From assembly GCA_035235625.1 (NCBI GenBank), contig CP141141.1, positions 38,456,719 to 38,520,718 on the forward strand: a stretch of 64,000 nt of DNA. The letters run 5' to 3'. The notes under the pieces were generated by a model. That model ran no database searches, was not told the origin of the DNA, and was given only the letters and a program-made list of their open reading frames with translations. The stretch comes from Saururus chinensis (taxonomy: Eukaryota > Streptophyta > Magnoliopsida > Piperales > Saururaceae). The position numbers and the translations under genes are program-made. Below, piece by piece: positions 17,546 to 28,889 of the stretch. Positions within the stretch are counted from its first letter, which is position 1, and the number at the start of each line of letters is the position of its first letter.

Positions 17546-18950
17546 TAGAGTTGGCGTTCTTAATCTTAACTCTCCAATCCAATTAGCCAGCTCCACCATC
17601 TTAACTATTGATTTGTTCTTTTTAATTTTCCTTTGTTATACTCATATTTTTGTAAAAATCCTATATTATAGCAAAGATCATGTAATCTTCTAACCTATTT
17701 ATGATAGCTCTCCCGTTGATACCTTGAGGGGAATTCTAAATCTTTCAAAATGTTGATGGAAAACTGGGAAAATCCATTCTTCAGTGGGTCAATCTAAGCA
17801 TAGAACTAAAAAAGATACATGGACAGCGAAATTGCGACCAGCTGTGAATGAAACTATTTTTTATACTCCCCATTTATAATGAGCCTGCGTAAGTTAACAC
17901 AGAGCCTTTGATTTATGAGATCGATGACACATACTAGTGTCAATGTTATTGACGTTAACATGAGCTAATGTATGCAACATCAATATTAAATATTAAGGAC
18001 TTATGCGTGGCTTATGCAAGGTTCATTGCCCCGAGGAGCACAAAAAATGCTTCCGCTGTGAATATAGCCCTATGTAGCTTTCATGGTTTTCATTGGAGTG
18101 AACCAGTCCACACGTTTTCTCCCACTCCCATCTTCCACGCAGACAAGGAAAGGATGGTCTAACTAGTACACACATTTTCTCCCACTCCCATCTTCCACAC
18201 AATGCCTTCCTGCTACTTTCCTTTTATTACCTTATCAATAGGAAGCTAATATTCCTGCACAACTTCCTTTACACAAACTCTACATCAGCCTTTAATTAGG
18301 CAGAGAAAGTTAGCTCAAACAAATTATCAGTCCAATCAAAGGTTGTAAGGGTTTTGATATAGAGAAAGTAAACTAGACATATCAATTTTCTTATCAATAA
18401 GTATATAGGTGTCTCAGTCTGTCCTTTTATCATTTGCTTGCCTTTATAGTGTATAACAGTTGCACACCCAAATTTCTGCTGGCCTAGTCATAGAATTCTT
18501 CTCAAGGTCAGGTTGGTGGGGGGTCTCTGTCATCTTGAAGGACATCGTTATCGGCAAAACAAATTACTCTTATTATTAGGATTAACATAACAAACAATAT
18601 TGCTTCATCAGTCAAATATTTAACTTGGTTCCTATTATTTTTAAGGATTTTTTAAGAAAAAAATGATTCCCCTAAATAAAAAAGGAAATGTTATTATCAT
18701 ACAAGAGGTAGACCCCAAAATAGCAACACACTAGCTCTTAAACTTATAACCCGGTAGTCACCCATGACCCGGACTCGGAGGATATTGAAGTTGACTTAAA
18801 GAGTCCCTTGAAATGTGAATGAAGTGGTATACGGGAAGCATCAAGAATTTATAAATATATTTATTACATGACAAGTTAATTAATGCGAACTAATTATATA
18901 ATGACAGATGGAGATAAACCAAGTCCAGCTTGAGCTTGACGAAAAATAGT
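17546..18950. other. Spacer with foldback repeat copy 3 and a short direct repeat
   Basis: The stretch at about 17880-18020 is a member of the foldback family (TTTGATTTATGAGATCGATGACACA and CAATATTAAATATTAAGG). A 32-bp segment beginning ACACGTTTTCTCCCACTCC is present twice, at about 18110 and 18167. No gene is recognised. Confidence 0.45.
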
Positions 18951-18953
18951 TTT

Positions 18954-19205
18954 ATTGGCATTCCCCATGTGCCCAAATACCCGGAATGAGCACACCGTTT
19001 GCCCATTTTATTGGCATTCCCCATGTGCCCAAATACCCGGAATAAGCGCACCGTTTGCCCATTTTATTGGCATTCCTCATGTGCCCAAATACCCTTCCCA
19101 TGTGCCCAAATACCCTTCCCATGTGCCCAAATACCCTAATGAGTGAACCGTTTGCCCATTTTATTGGCATTCCCCATGTGCCTAAATACCCTGAATGAGC
19201 GCATC
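18954..19205. repeat. 56-bp minisatellite with an internal 21-bp expansion
   Basis: Units begin ATTGGCATTCCCCATGTGCC at 18954, 19010, 19066 and 19163. The first two steps are exactly 56 bases. The third unit is longer because a 21-bp piece (CATGTGCCCAAATACCCTTCC) is repeated three times inside it. Units share TTTGCCCATTTT at the end. Open frames across it are an artefact of the repeat. Confidence 0.9.
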
Positions 19206-20424
19206 ACTTATGACGTGCCCAGTTGCCCATTTGAAGCTTAATTGCACTTATGATGATAAAATTAATCCCAATAGAGCCTAGCCAGGTGATAATATGTTTA
19301 GGGGCTGCGCGTAGAAAATGATACTGCCGAGATGAGCTAGCTCATGCCGCCTACGTGCATGAGGGGACGGCTCATATATAAAAGTCTCATTATATATAAT
19401 GAGCATGTCTATATGTGCCCCCAAAATTATTTTAGTATCTTAATAATTTTATAAATTTTTTAGCGAGGAGATTATTGTGGTGCAACGTGTTCATATATAA
19501 TATGTGAACATGATTGATTGTTCGTCAATTCTATTATCTTTTGCGTGCTAGCCGGCCAATTGTATAAGAATACATCAACTTCGTACTAGCTCCGAACAAA
19601 TATGTACTTCTTTTATCGGAAACAAACACAATGTATTGCATTATTTGTATTGCCTTATTTGCCTGTTCAGCTGGCTGGGCCTTTGGTTGACTTCGACCCA
19701 AGAAACGGTCTGTGCACGGCCATTCTACTATATTTTTAAAAATTAACAATGCTCGAAATGGAGGGGCCTAGCCTGCTCGTGTACAAGAAGGGCCAAATTT
19801 CTATGAGCTCCCTATTCAAATGAATTTGTCTTCTCTTTTTTTGTTCACACCTGAAGCCTATTTGGTCACATTAGCCCTGTCTGTATTTCTGTCAGGCTTT
19901 GCTTAATATGCCGCAGAGCATGATGAGAACATGAAGCTGACAAATGCATCCAAAGGTTCAAAGTCAGCTAGGGGGGTTTGAGTTCTAACCTTCAACCACC
20001 CACTCAAGATTATATCTCGATTTATCTCGTATGTGTAATAAGTGAATCTTGTACATGCCCGACGAGATTAGTGGCTGGTTATGGTACTTTAAGAGGTCAA
20101 TTGCCTTGCCTCTTTTAAGCAGGTCCTGAAGACTCGACCATTTTTCGGTATAAAAAAAAAGAGTCCGCTATGAACAGCGGGACAGAAGATCTAAGGGGCT
20201 GGACCTTTTATAGTTGGCTTAAGGACTTAGATAACCCTGGTTATAAAAAAATAAAAAATCAACTTGCAAATGATGATCTGGCCCTGGTATTCTTTCCAGC
20301 TCGGCTATACCATAGATTGCTGAACAAGTGCATGTCTGCACCTTATTTTGTTGTTTTTATTCAATGCACCATATATTTGTTAGCTTGTGATGATGTCAGA
20401 ATATCAGCTGCGAAAACAAGCATA
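19206..20424. other. Spacer before the CACTA element, no gene recognised
   Basis: There is a purine-rich, AT-rich part and an unassigned open stretch at 20170-20448 (LRGWTFYSWLKDLDNPGYKK...) that runs into the transposon end. I recognise no family in it. Confidence 0.4.
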
Positions 20425-20439
20425 TACTACAACAAAATG

Positions 20440-21030
20440 GGGTATTAGCGACACTTTTGTTCACGACGCAATGCAAAGCGTCGCTATAAACTATCATTTA
20501 AGACTCTTAGTAAACCGTCACAAATGACTCTTACCTTTAGCGACGCTTTGCTAAAAGTGTCACTAATAATAGCCTTATAGCGACGCTTTTTCGAAAGCGT
20601 CTCTACAAGTAAGCTTATTAGCGACGCTTTTTCGAAAGCGTCTCTACAAGTAAGCTTATTAGCGACGCTTTTTGTACTGCGTCACTAAAGGTATATTATT
20701 AGCGATGCTTTTCTAAAAGCGTCTCCAATAATCTTACTTTTAGCGATGCTGTCGAAAAAGCGTCGCTATAAGTTTTATTTAAATTTTTTTAAAATTTTTA
20801 AAAAATAACTTTCAAGGATTAGCTTTTACGAAGGCCGCTTGATGATACTTTTAGTAACACTTTTTAGTAAGCATCGCTAAAGGTCTGTTAGTAGAGACGC
20901 TTTTCAGAAAGCGTCGCTAATAAGCTTGCTTGTAGCGACTCTTTCTGCGAAGCGTCGCTACAAGTTATATTTTAAATTTTTTTAAATTTTTTAAAAAATA
21001 ACTTTTAGTGACAGTTTTCTATAACGTCAA
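20440..21030. repeat. CACTA left subterminal repeat array
   Basis: At least ten copies of (T)TAGCGACGCTTTT and its inverse AAAGCGTCGCTAA occur, several paired as short stem-forming inverted repeats. Two neighbouring units near 20575-20665 are almost identical (CGAAAGCGTCTCTACAAGTA). A continuation of the array lies at 22220-22600 beyond an AT-rich stretch and the nested MITE. Confidence 0.85.
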
Positions 21031-21473
21031 TGTATATTTATTCGCAACGTAATAAGTAATATAAATTATAAAATACCTAATTAATAATATATATATATAT
21101 ATATTATATTATTTTCTTCTAAAATAAACTTTGATGATATTGTAGGAATATCATATTGTTTTTTCTTCTAAATTAAACTTTGTATAATGAAAATTTTTTT
21201 GATGACATTCCTCTTCGTCATGCATTGGTAATATTATTTATCTCTCTTAAAAAATGATAAGTAGTACTAAATAGCATCAAATTATTATTAATTTTAATAA
21301 TCTATACATTAAAATTAGAATAATTAATATAAATTATAAAATTCATATATTATTAATATATATATTCAATAAAATTCATAAATAATTATTTACTATATTA
21401 TATAATAATTGATTTAAAGTGTAAAAAAGAACTATTTACTAATATTATTAAATTATATGAATAATATAATGAA

Positions 21474-22138
21474 GGGAGATTTATTTAAATAATAATTTTA
21501 AAAAAAATATTTGCCAAATTACACCACTTTGGGAAATATTTCCCAAAGTGTGTTGTTCTTTTTTGCCATGCAGGTGCTAGCCATGCAACTGGCGCCTGTG
21601 TGGCTTTTTTTAAAAATTTTAAAGTCGTCATTCTAAAGGACGAAATGAGTAGTCCCCCCTCCCCTCCCCTCCCCTCCCCTGCCCTCTCTTCATTCTCTCT
21701 CTCATCTCTCTCTTCACTCTCTCTCCTCACTCTCCTCTCTCTCTTCACTCTCTCTCTCTTCACTCACTCACACTCTCTCTCCACTCTCTCCTCTTTCTCT
21801 CTCTTCACTCTCTCCTCTCTTACTCTACTCTCTCTCTATTCATTCTCTTAAAGAAGAGAGAAAAATAGGAGAGAGAGAATGGAAAGAGGAGAGAGAGTGG
21901 AGAGAGTGACGAGAGAGAGAGGAGAGAGTACTCATTTTGTCATTTTGAATGATGAAATCAGTACACTTACTCCTTTTAAAGGACGAAATCAAATTTTTTT
22001 TTAAAAGAAGTCACGCAGGCGCAAGCTGCATGGCTGGCGCCTGCATGGCAAAAATGAACACCACTTTGGGAAATATTTCCCAAAGTGGTATAATTTGGTA
22101 AATATTTTTTAAAAAATTATAATTTAAATAATATTCCC
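21474..22138. mobile_element. Mutator-like MITE (665 bp) nested in the CACTA element
   Basis: Perfect 9-bp target duplication TATAATGAA at 21465-21473 and 22139-22147. Long inverted termini start GGGAGATTTATTTAAAT (left) and GGGAATATTATTTAAAT (right, minus strand). Both arms carry CACTTTGGGAAATATTTCCC and GGCGCC-type words. The centre is a pyrimidine-only run (about 21655-21845) followed by a purine-only run (about 21850-21935), so almost the whole element can fold back. No coding capacity. Same family as 6054-6526. Confidence 0.9.
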
Positions 22139-22609
22139 TATAATGAAAAACATTTCTAATATGGTAGAGGGAGAGGAGAGAGAGGGAGAGGGGAAAGAGA
22201 GAGGGAGAAAAAAAATTGAACTTTTAGCGACGTACATAATATAGCGTCGCCAATAATATATATATTTGTGACGCTATTTCATATCTGTCGCCATTACATA
22301 GATTAGTCGCGACGCTTGTATGGACCGTCGCTAATATTATTTAAAAAAATTCTAATCTATTAGCGACGCTCTATGTAGAGCGTCGTTAATAGTAAAAGTA
22401 ATTGTGACGCAATTGATTTAATGTCGCGCATATTTTAACTGTTAGCGACGCTTATTGCAAGTGTCGCTAATAACTCATTTTTTAAAAAAAAACTTAAAGT
22501 TTCCAGCGATGTTTATCAGCGAGTGTCACTAATAGTATACATTTTTGCGACACTATTTCCTAAATGTCGGGATTTATGAGCGTCGCTAAATTTTTCTTTT
22601 AAAAAACAA

Positions 22610-23110
22610 ATATCCGCGGCGAAATTCCACCCGCGCGGTGAAATTTCGCACCGGAGAAATTTCCCCGCGCGGTAAAATTTCGCGCGCGGGCGAAATTTCG
22701 CCCGTGGCTTATATAACTACGCCCCCTCCCACCTTCTTCCCCCGTCACCTGCTCCTTCTGTACCCCCGCCCTAGTGCTGGCCCCCCTCCCCCAGCCGGCT
22801 GCTCGCCGCCTCGCCGCCCACCTCATGGCCTCCTCGCCACCGCGCCGCCCCTCCCACCTGTTCCTGGCCCCCCCGCCGCAGTGCTGGCTCCCCTCCCCAG
22901 CGGCCCCTTCCCCCAGCAGCCCCACCTCCCCAGCCGGCCCGGACCTACTCCCCCAGTGGCCACCCCTCCTCCAGCTCCCCCACCTCCCCCAGCTCCCCAC
23001 CATCAGTTGTCCCCCCCCACCCCCCCCCCAGCGGCCCCCTCTCCCCCAGCCGCCCCTTGCCCCAAGCTGCCCCCTGCTCCCCCAGTGCCCCCGCCCTCAA
23101 TTGTCTATTA
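22610..23110. other. GC island inside the CACTA element with GAAATTTCGC palindromes
   Basis: The stretch at 22615-22705 has four or more GCGAAATTTCGC-like motifs flanked by CGCGCGG words, including the perfect 18-bp palindrome at 22687-22704 (CGGGCGAAATTTCGCCCG). The stretch at 22710-23100 is C-rich and stays open for 177 codons as a proline-rich string. I doubt that this is a real protein because the composition alone explains the open frame. It lies directly upstream of the captured gene pieces, so it could act as promoter or leader DNA. Confidence 0.5.
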
Positions 23111-23205
23111 CCAGGTTATTTCGTATTTTTACATTGTCATCTTAACTTTGTTAGTTTTTAAACTGAAATAGGGTATTTGACATGCTTTTTATATACCTTT
23201 TTCCG

Positions 23206-23556
23206 ATTGTTAACCAGCAATATATTCAGCCATACATCGAAAGCATAACACGTTTGGAATCACATCATGTTTTTGAAACTGCGAAAGATGCAGGAGGTGG
23301 GCAGGTGATTGAGGCTTTTCTTTGCTCAGATGCTTCATCCAAACAGAAACGCAAGATAATTGCCAAGTATGCTACTGTAGCAAATTGTGATGCTTTTAGA
23401 GTTTTCCTAGCCACCATCTTTCTTCAACTTCTTCAAATTTTTTTTTATGAGTGTATGCTTCCTTAACAGGTTAAGAGGTCATTTTGGGGAGCTCTCATTG
23501 CATCCTTCAGGGTCGTTTGCAGTTGAAAAATGCTTTGCAGCCAGTAATATGTTCAC
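23206..23556 (+). pseudogene. APUM23: Captured fragment of a NOP9/APUM23-type Pumilio gene
   Basis: The exon ending at 23366 encodes QYIQPYIESITRLESHHVFE, then TAKDAGGGQVIEAFLCSDAS and SKQKRKIIAK. After a GT-AG intron (23367-23469) the frame continues LRGHFGELSLHPSGSFAVEK and CFAASNM. These are recognisable blocks of the plant Pumilio protein 23 / NOP9 family, nucleolar RNA-binding proteins needed for small-subunit rRNA processing. Only about 115 residues of a protein normally over 600 remain. The retained intron shows that DNA, not mRNA, was captured. It lies inside the CACTA element 160 bases after the GC island. What follows, a short frame LTEKIAKGGILKHTLF near 23640, is not recognised. 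Confidence 0.75.
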
Positions 23557-23825
23557 GTGCAATATGTTTTTGGATTTCAGCAAGTGCTTATGCTAGATAA
23601 CTTAAGGCATTGTCTTCTTCTATTTCTCTAATTTCCAGGTTTGACTGAGAAGATTGCTAAAGGAGGCATATTGAAGCACACATTATTTAACATCCCATAT
23701 GCTTAGTAAGTTTGATTGACTATAGTTTTTAACTATAATGATAGCAGTCATTAATTTACAGCTCAGTGCATACTTAATCCATTTCAGGAACAAAGAACAA
23801 AAAGAATTTGATCAACAATTTGCAG

Positions 23826-25240
23826 GGAAAGGATCTTCCAAAAGGAGAAAATTGTTGGTAATTGTACTGATAACAATTAGCCTCGCAGTGTGTCTTGTAA
23901 GCAGTGTTGTTTATTGCTTCTGGAGGAGAATTTACAAACTAGGTAATACTGCTACTGAAGCAGAGCAATGTGCCTTTTCAATTACCGTGGCACGGCCAAG
24001 TGATATTATGTTTTTATAAGTAGTTTTCTCATAATACTGCTCAATCCTTTTAATTAATTCAAATTCAGTATTTTTTCTATCTTGTAATCCTTGAATTCAT
24101 TTGTCTTTTCTCCACTGAATTTCTTCCCTTATGGTTTTCTACCAACCAGGACCAAAGAAGCAAGATAAGGCAATCCCATTAGTCAATGCCAGTGACTGCC
24201 TCAATGATAATGCACTTTAAACTCAGGAGATGCAATTGCCGCTGAGGTGCCAATATTCCATTTCCACAGTATAGTCACAGCAACAGACAACTTCAATGAA
24301 GCTAATAAGCTCGGAGAAGGAGGATTCGGTCCATTATACAGGGTAGCCCGTGTTTCATTTTTTCTGTACATAATTTGCCTTAAGTCGGAAAAAAAATATT
24401 TAAGTAGTAAAGCTTATCGTCCATATGAATGGAAACTTATTGAATATCAATTTACAGGGAAAATTACTGGGTCAAGAGGTTGCTGTGAAACGACTATCCA
24501 AAAGCTCCGGACAAGGTCTACTTGAGTTGAGAAATGAAGTGGAACTCATTGGGAAACTCCAGCACAAAAATCTTGTGAGGCTTCTGGGTTGGTGCGTCCA
24601 TGGAGAGGAGAAGATGCTCATCTATGAATATTTGCCTAACAAAAGTTTGGATAAATTTTGTTCTGCTTAAACTCGGAAGCTAAATAGTGTCGTATCACCT
24701 TCATCAAACACTGTCATGTACACTAAAGCCGAATTGAAGAGTTTTGAAGGTGGTCTGTGAATTTGAATTGGCTAACAAGCCTATGTCAGCAAGTTCCACA
24801 GAACTGTCTGCTCTTCAGCTGAGCGGCTCGGTGTACAAAATTGATATGGTAGAATTACCGTTAGCAATATCAGATCATGATTCCAACCACTATATGTTTC
24901 AAGTATTTGTCAGGTACAACTGAAAACCTTGTTTTATTAATTCAAAATTCTTTCTACTGATAATCAGATCCAATCCAGAAGGCACTGCTAGACTGGAAGA
25001 TGCATTACAGCATTATTGAAGGAATTGCTCAAGGCCTTCTCTATCTACATAGATACTCAAGATTAAATTTAATCCACCGAGACGTGAAAGCAAGCAACAT
25101 ATTGTTAGATGGTAAAATGAACCCAAAAATTCCAGACTTTGGCATGGCAAGGATTTTTGGGGGCAAGCAAACAGAGGCTAATACAAACAGAGTTGTTGCT
25201 CAAGACTTATTTGAGTGTCATGAAACTGATCTCAGATGAT
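23826..25240 (+). pseudogene. Captured fragment of a G-type-lectin (SD1) receptor kinase
   Basis: Exon-like blocks: 23826-23942 (membrane helix KLLVIVLITISLAVCLVSSV), 24150-24342 ([16 protein letters not shown] and [11 protein letters not shown]), 24458 to about 24660 ([49 protein letters not shown]) and 24968 to about 25200 ([29 protein letters not shown]). It resembles SD1-type S-domain kinases. Defects: a stop and frame change before VPIFHF near 24218, loss of the splice donor after SLDKF, and truncation at NTNRVV so the activation segment, APE motif and C-lobe are missing. There is no ectodomain. Introns are retained. It cannot encode an active kinase as it stands. Confidence 0.8.
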
Positions 25241-25444
25241 TCTGATTTGTAGGATGAACATTCCTTAATATTAACATAGATATGTTTTAAATATGCCATT
25301 AATAGGAAATAACTCAACTTGTATTGTAAGTATAGATTTTTAATTGTATTTGAGATATGATTGTATGGATATAATTAAAAATGAAAAAAGAAATCTTTAT
25401 TTCTATTTAGCATTTAATTATTTATTTTTTTTAAAATTTTTTGT

Positions 25445-25985
25445 TCATTAGCGACGCTCCACAACTGTCGCTAATAAAACTATTAGCGACCCTATAAAAG
25501 CATCACTATTGCTCTATCATTTAATAGTGACGCTATACAACTGTCGCTACAAATACTATTTGTGACGCTTTTCAAGTGTTGCTATTGTTCTATTTTCTTT
25601 TTATTCAATAGCGACGTTCCTCAACTGTCGCTAAAACCTAATATTCGCGACGCTTTTATTATGCATCGCTATTGTAAATATTTATAAAAAAATTAATTAA
25701 ACGTCGCTAATACAAATATTATTTGTGGCGGTAATTCAAACCGTCGCTAATAATATTATTTGCGACGGTTTATAGAAGCGTCGCTAAAGGTACTATTAGC
25801 GACAATTTACATATGCGTCGCTAAAGGTACTATTAGCGATGGTTTGTTTTTTTTGTCGTTAGTAAGTATTAGCGACTGGATTATTTGCGACGCTTATTGC
25901 GACGGTAAATAAGCGTCACAAATAATCTTTAGCAACGCTTTAACAAGTATTAGCGACGCTTTAGAGCGTCGCTAATACCCCATTT
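25445..25985. repeat. CACTA right subterminal repeat array
   Basis: About a dozen TTAGCGACG / CGTCGCTAA words in both orientations occur, with variants such as GCGACGGTTT, ending in the terminal inverted repeat at 25975-25995. Confidence 0.85.
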
Positions 25986-25998
25986 TCTTGTAGTGATC

Positions 25999-27767
25999 AT
26001 GTAAATATAAAGTTTACATGAGCCGCAGGTTCCCAACTGTGCGAGCCAAGAAATTGCGAGATATGACGGTGGGCATAATTCAAAATTGTTTGCTCTTAAT
26101 ACGCAAGGAAGTGTTTTTAATGTTCCTCTGACAATGAAACTAGCTTAAAAAATATATGAGAACCTTTTATTTATAAGATAGATGGTGCACATGTTAATAC
26201 GCTTAGTATTAACGCTAATGTGTGCATCGTCGATCTTAAATATCAAAGTTCCTATGTATTTTAAACTGGGCTCTTTGTCATAGGAGAGCATAAAAAACTC
26301 TTCCCACACGCAATCACACATCACCTTGAACTCATGTAAAGGAGCATTAACATATAGCTCCTTGTTACTCATAAAAGATAAATTAAGACAAATATACATC
26401 ATCATCATGAGAGGTGCTCAGAAAGGACCTAATGCTTCTTTTTTTGTGTACTTAGTTGTTTTGTGGTTTATGCACCTCCCACTCGATTTTCCCATGAACC
26501 TAATGCCATTCAGCTTAATTATGATAGTCATGCCTTGGCTTTCTATCCTATATATAGGCGTGACACCTTATGTTTTTAAGAAGAAAATTATTTCTTTTTA
26601 ATTATTTTAAAATTTTATTTTTGGTCACCGATAACTGTCGACATATCGGCGTGCTACCAATGAATTTGTGCTTTGTTATTTGTTAGTGGACATCAACGCA
26701 TTGATGGTCTACCGATGATTACTATGTGCATCATTTATCCAAAAAATACAAGGTAGTTTGACGGTTCCAAGACTCCATAAGTAGTTATTCCAGTATAAAA
26801 TGGAGTAAAATTCATAATTTGGAGAAGGGAGGAGTCCAAAGAGAGTCTTACTAGTGGGAGAGCGTCTGGATCGTGAGTTGGAGAATAAGTTCATATCTGT
26901 GAGGTTAGATTGCAATCTACTTTTGAATTTTAAGAAAAATATAATTTATTATTTTCTTCAACTTTTTGATGATCATGAACACGTGAATATGTTTCTTCTT
27001 AAATTGTGCCTTGCTCAAAGGTGTTTTCTTGGTGAACTTAAATTATGATTAGTTCAATTCCTAAATTGTGATTCAAATGGATTTAAGACCTGTTTTAGAA
27101 TGATTTCAAGTAAATTTTACATCAAGAAAGGTGTTTGAAATTGAAAAGAATTTTATGGTCATATTTTTTTTATCATCGATAAGGCCATCGACACATCAGT
27201 GTGCACCAACTAGAGGAAGAAGATGAACAATCCTCTTCCATGCATGTGTGGCTTGTATGCCAATTGGTCTTTAGCAATGTGGTAGATACGTCGTTTGCTG
27301 TCAATTAGGTAGGCATACCCAACCAGCCCATTGTCGATGAAGTTTGATACGTCAATAGATCTACCGATGGTCATTGGTAATCTATCGGTTAGGTTATCAA
27401 TGGTGCCTCATGGAACAAATTTAAAATGTCATTTACAAACTTTAAGTGAATATGAGAAATAAGTGTTGAAGCTTGATTACGTGGTGCTAGGGGCCACCTT
27501 TTGCATAAATAGATTCAGGTAAGTAGTTTTAAACCCCGTTTTGTTATGATCCAGCCCTACTTATTACAAAAAAATGAAACATAAGTAAAAAATAGATTAA
27601 GTGTTACTATAGGGTGTGGTAATGAAACAATGAGGTGGGAAAATACATATCCATAAATTCAATGTAGCCATATTTGAAATATGTTCATACTTGTTTGATA
27701 GATCTTTGTGTCGAGGAAAGCTAGGTTGAAGAAGTGAGTAAAATCATAACCTAATCATGATACTCCC
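25999..27767. other. Spacer with foldback repeat copy 4 and LTR-like sequence
   Basis: The stretch at 26150-26310 is the clearest foldback family member, with inverted arms around TTTATAAGATAGATGGTGCACATGTTAATA. The stretch at about 26566-27500 starts TGACACCTTATGTTTTTAAG and is rich in ACCGATG/GTCGAC words. It resembles, in the opposite orientation, the sequence from 60119 downward (TGTGACACCCTAAAATTTTG), so it is probably a fragment of the same LTR family. No gene is recognised. Confidence 0.45.
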
Positions 27768-27960
27768 TTAGTTTAATATTAATAGTTATATTTAAAAAAT
27801 AATAATTTTTATTAAATGGTGAACTCACATGTAAGAGAATGAAAAATAAGCTTATAATACTATTTTTAAAATATTCAACCACTAAAAATTGAGCAAAATA
27901 AAGCTATTAATATAGAACAAACTTTTTTACTAAATGAAGCTATTAATATAAGATAAAATA
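27768..27960. mobile_element. Stowaway-like MITE
   Basis: It starts ACTCCCTTAGTTTAATATTA and ends AGCTATTAATATAAGATAAA. The interior matches 10904-11103 (AAGCTTATAATACT, CAACCACTAAA). The right terminus is decayed. Confidence 0.6.
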
Positions 27961-28820
27961 TTTATTTTTTATTAAATAATCCCAAAAAAGTGAGAAAATA
28001 AATAAATAAAATAGGAGTTGGTATTACCTTGAAATGACAAATGGTGGGAACTAAGAAAATAAAGATTAGATATTGTAGGAGAATACGAAGCATTTGTCAT
28101 ACAAGTTTCTAACAATGACCCATTCCCCCTCATTTAGTTCTCTAAAATTTTTCACTCACCCTATTCTTCCTTCCTTCTGGCCTGCCCCTCCCCTACAACC
28201 ACCGCCTCCTGCAACTCATTTCTTCTTCTTCTTTTCTACCTTCTCTTCCTCTTTTCTTATTCTCCTCAACCTCATTTGTTCTTCTCTACTTCCTCCTCTT
28301 CAAAAGCGGCGGCTGTTTTTGGCCGCACCAGCCCCATTCTTCTCCCCTCTTCATCATTTCGGCAACCAGATGAATAATGAGGGTGAAAGTATAGTCAACG
28401 AGACTACCTAGGTGTACATAGTGTAATAGAGAAAAAATAAATGAAAAGACAAAAATAAAGAGGACTCGGAAGAAGTGAGACATTAGGGGCCGAAAAGTAT
28501 TATTAGTAAATTGAACAAAACAAATTGGTAACAAATGACCTTCCTCCTTGAATCATCTCTCATATGAGAAGATATTTCCACAGCCTAGTGGCTCACTTCT
28601 CGCAGGCAGTCCTAAGTCTTCCGAGTAGACGACCTGATGGAAAGACTTGATCCACATCAACCATCAAGGGCCCATCCTAAATGGCCAAAAATACAACGTA
28701 TATAAACAGCGACAACTCCAGGTCAGTCCATCCCATGGCACCAAATTTCCACATTCTTTCATTTTCCACACCACACTTATAATAATCAAGGAGCAAGCCA
28801 ATCCATCCGCCCAAAGAACT
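27961..28820. other. Upstream region of CRK copy 3
   Basis: It contains a pyrimidine-rich tract (about 28130-28350) with an open frame that looks compositional. No second gene is recognised. The sequence immediately upstream of the TATA box is probably the CRK promoter. Confidence 0.4.
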
Positions 28821-28823
28821 GTC

Positions 28824-28831
28824 TATAAATA
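28824..28831 (+). promoter_or_regulatory. TATA box of CRK copy 3
   Basis: TATAAATA lies 66 bases before the first ATG. The segment that follows (ACGACCAGCTTCTGATTCAA...) aligns with the same region before CRK copy 4, supporting a shared core promoter. Confidence 0.65.
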
Positions 28832-28889
28832 CGACCAGCTTCTGATTCAACCTCCAAGCTGCCCTCACTGGCTCTAGAGCTTAGCAAGC

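Larger units (their letters stand above)
20425..25995. mobile_element. CACTA (En/Spm)-like transposon carrying host gene fragments
   Basis: The right end reads, on the minus strand, CACTACAAGAAAATGGGGTA; the left end is TACTACAACAAAATGGGGTA, an inverted match with two differences. The adjacent 3-mers are ATA (20422-20424) and ATC (25996-25998), a plausible but imperfect 3-bp duplication. Both subterminal regions (20440-21030 with 22220-22600, and 25445-25985) are packed with TTAGCGACGCTTT / AAAGCGTCGCTAA repeats in both orientations, the usual transposase-binding pattern of this superfamily. No transposase (TNPA/TNPD-like) frame is found, so the element is non-autonomous. Between the arms lie a GC island, pieces of a Pumilio/NOP9 gene and pieces of an SD1 receptor kinase, and a nested Mutator-like MITE. 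Confidence 0.85.

Noticed and set aside
18952..19170. Regularly spaced repeats that could suggest a CRISPR-like array
   Set aside because: Plant nuclear context; the spacers are themselves parts of the repeated 56-bp unit, so it is a minisatellite.
22638..23171. 177-codon open frame, proline-rich
   Set aside because: The frame is open because the DNA is almost pure C/T-rich sequence; another frame over the same bases is open too, and no domain is visible.
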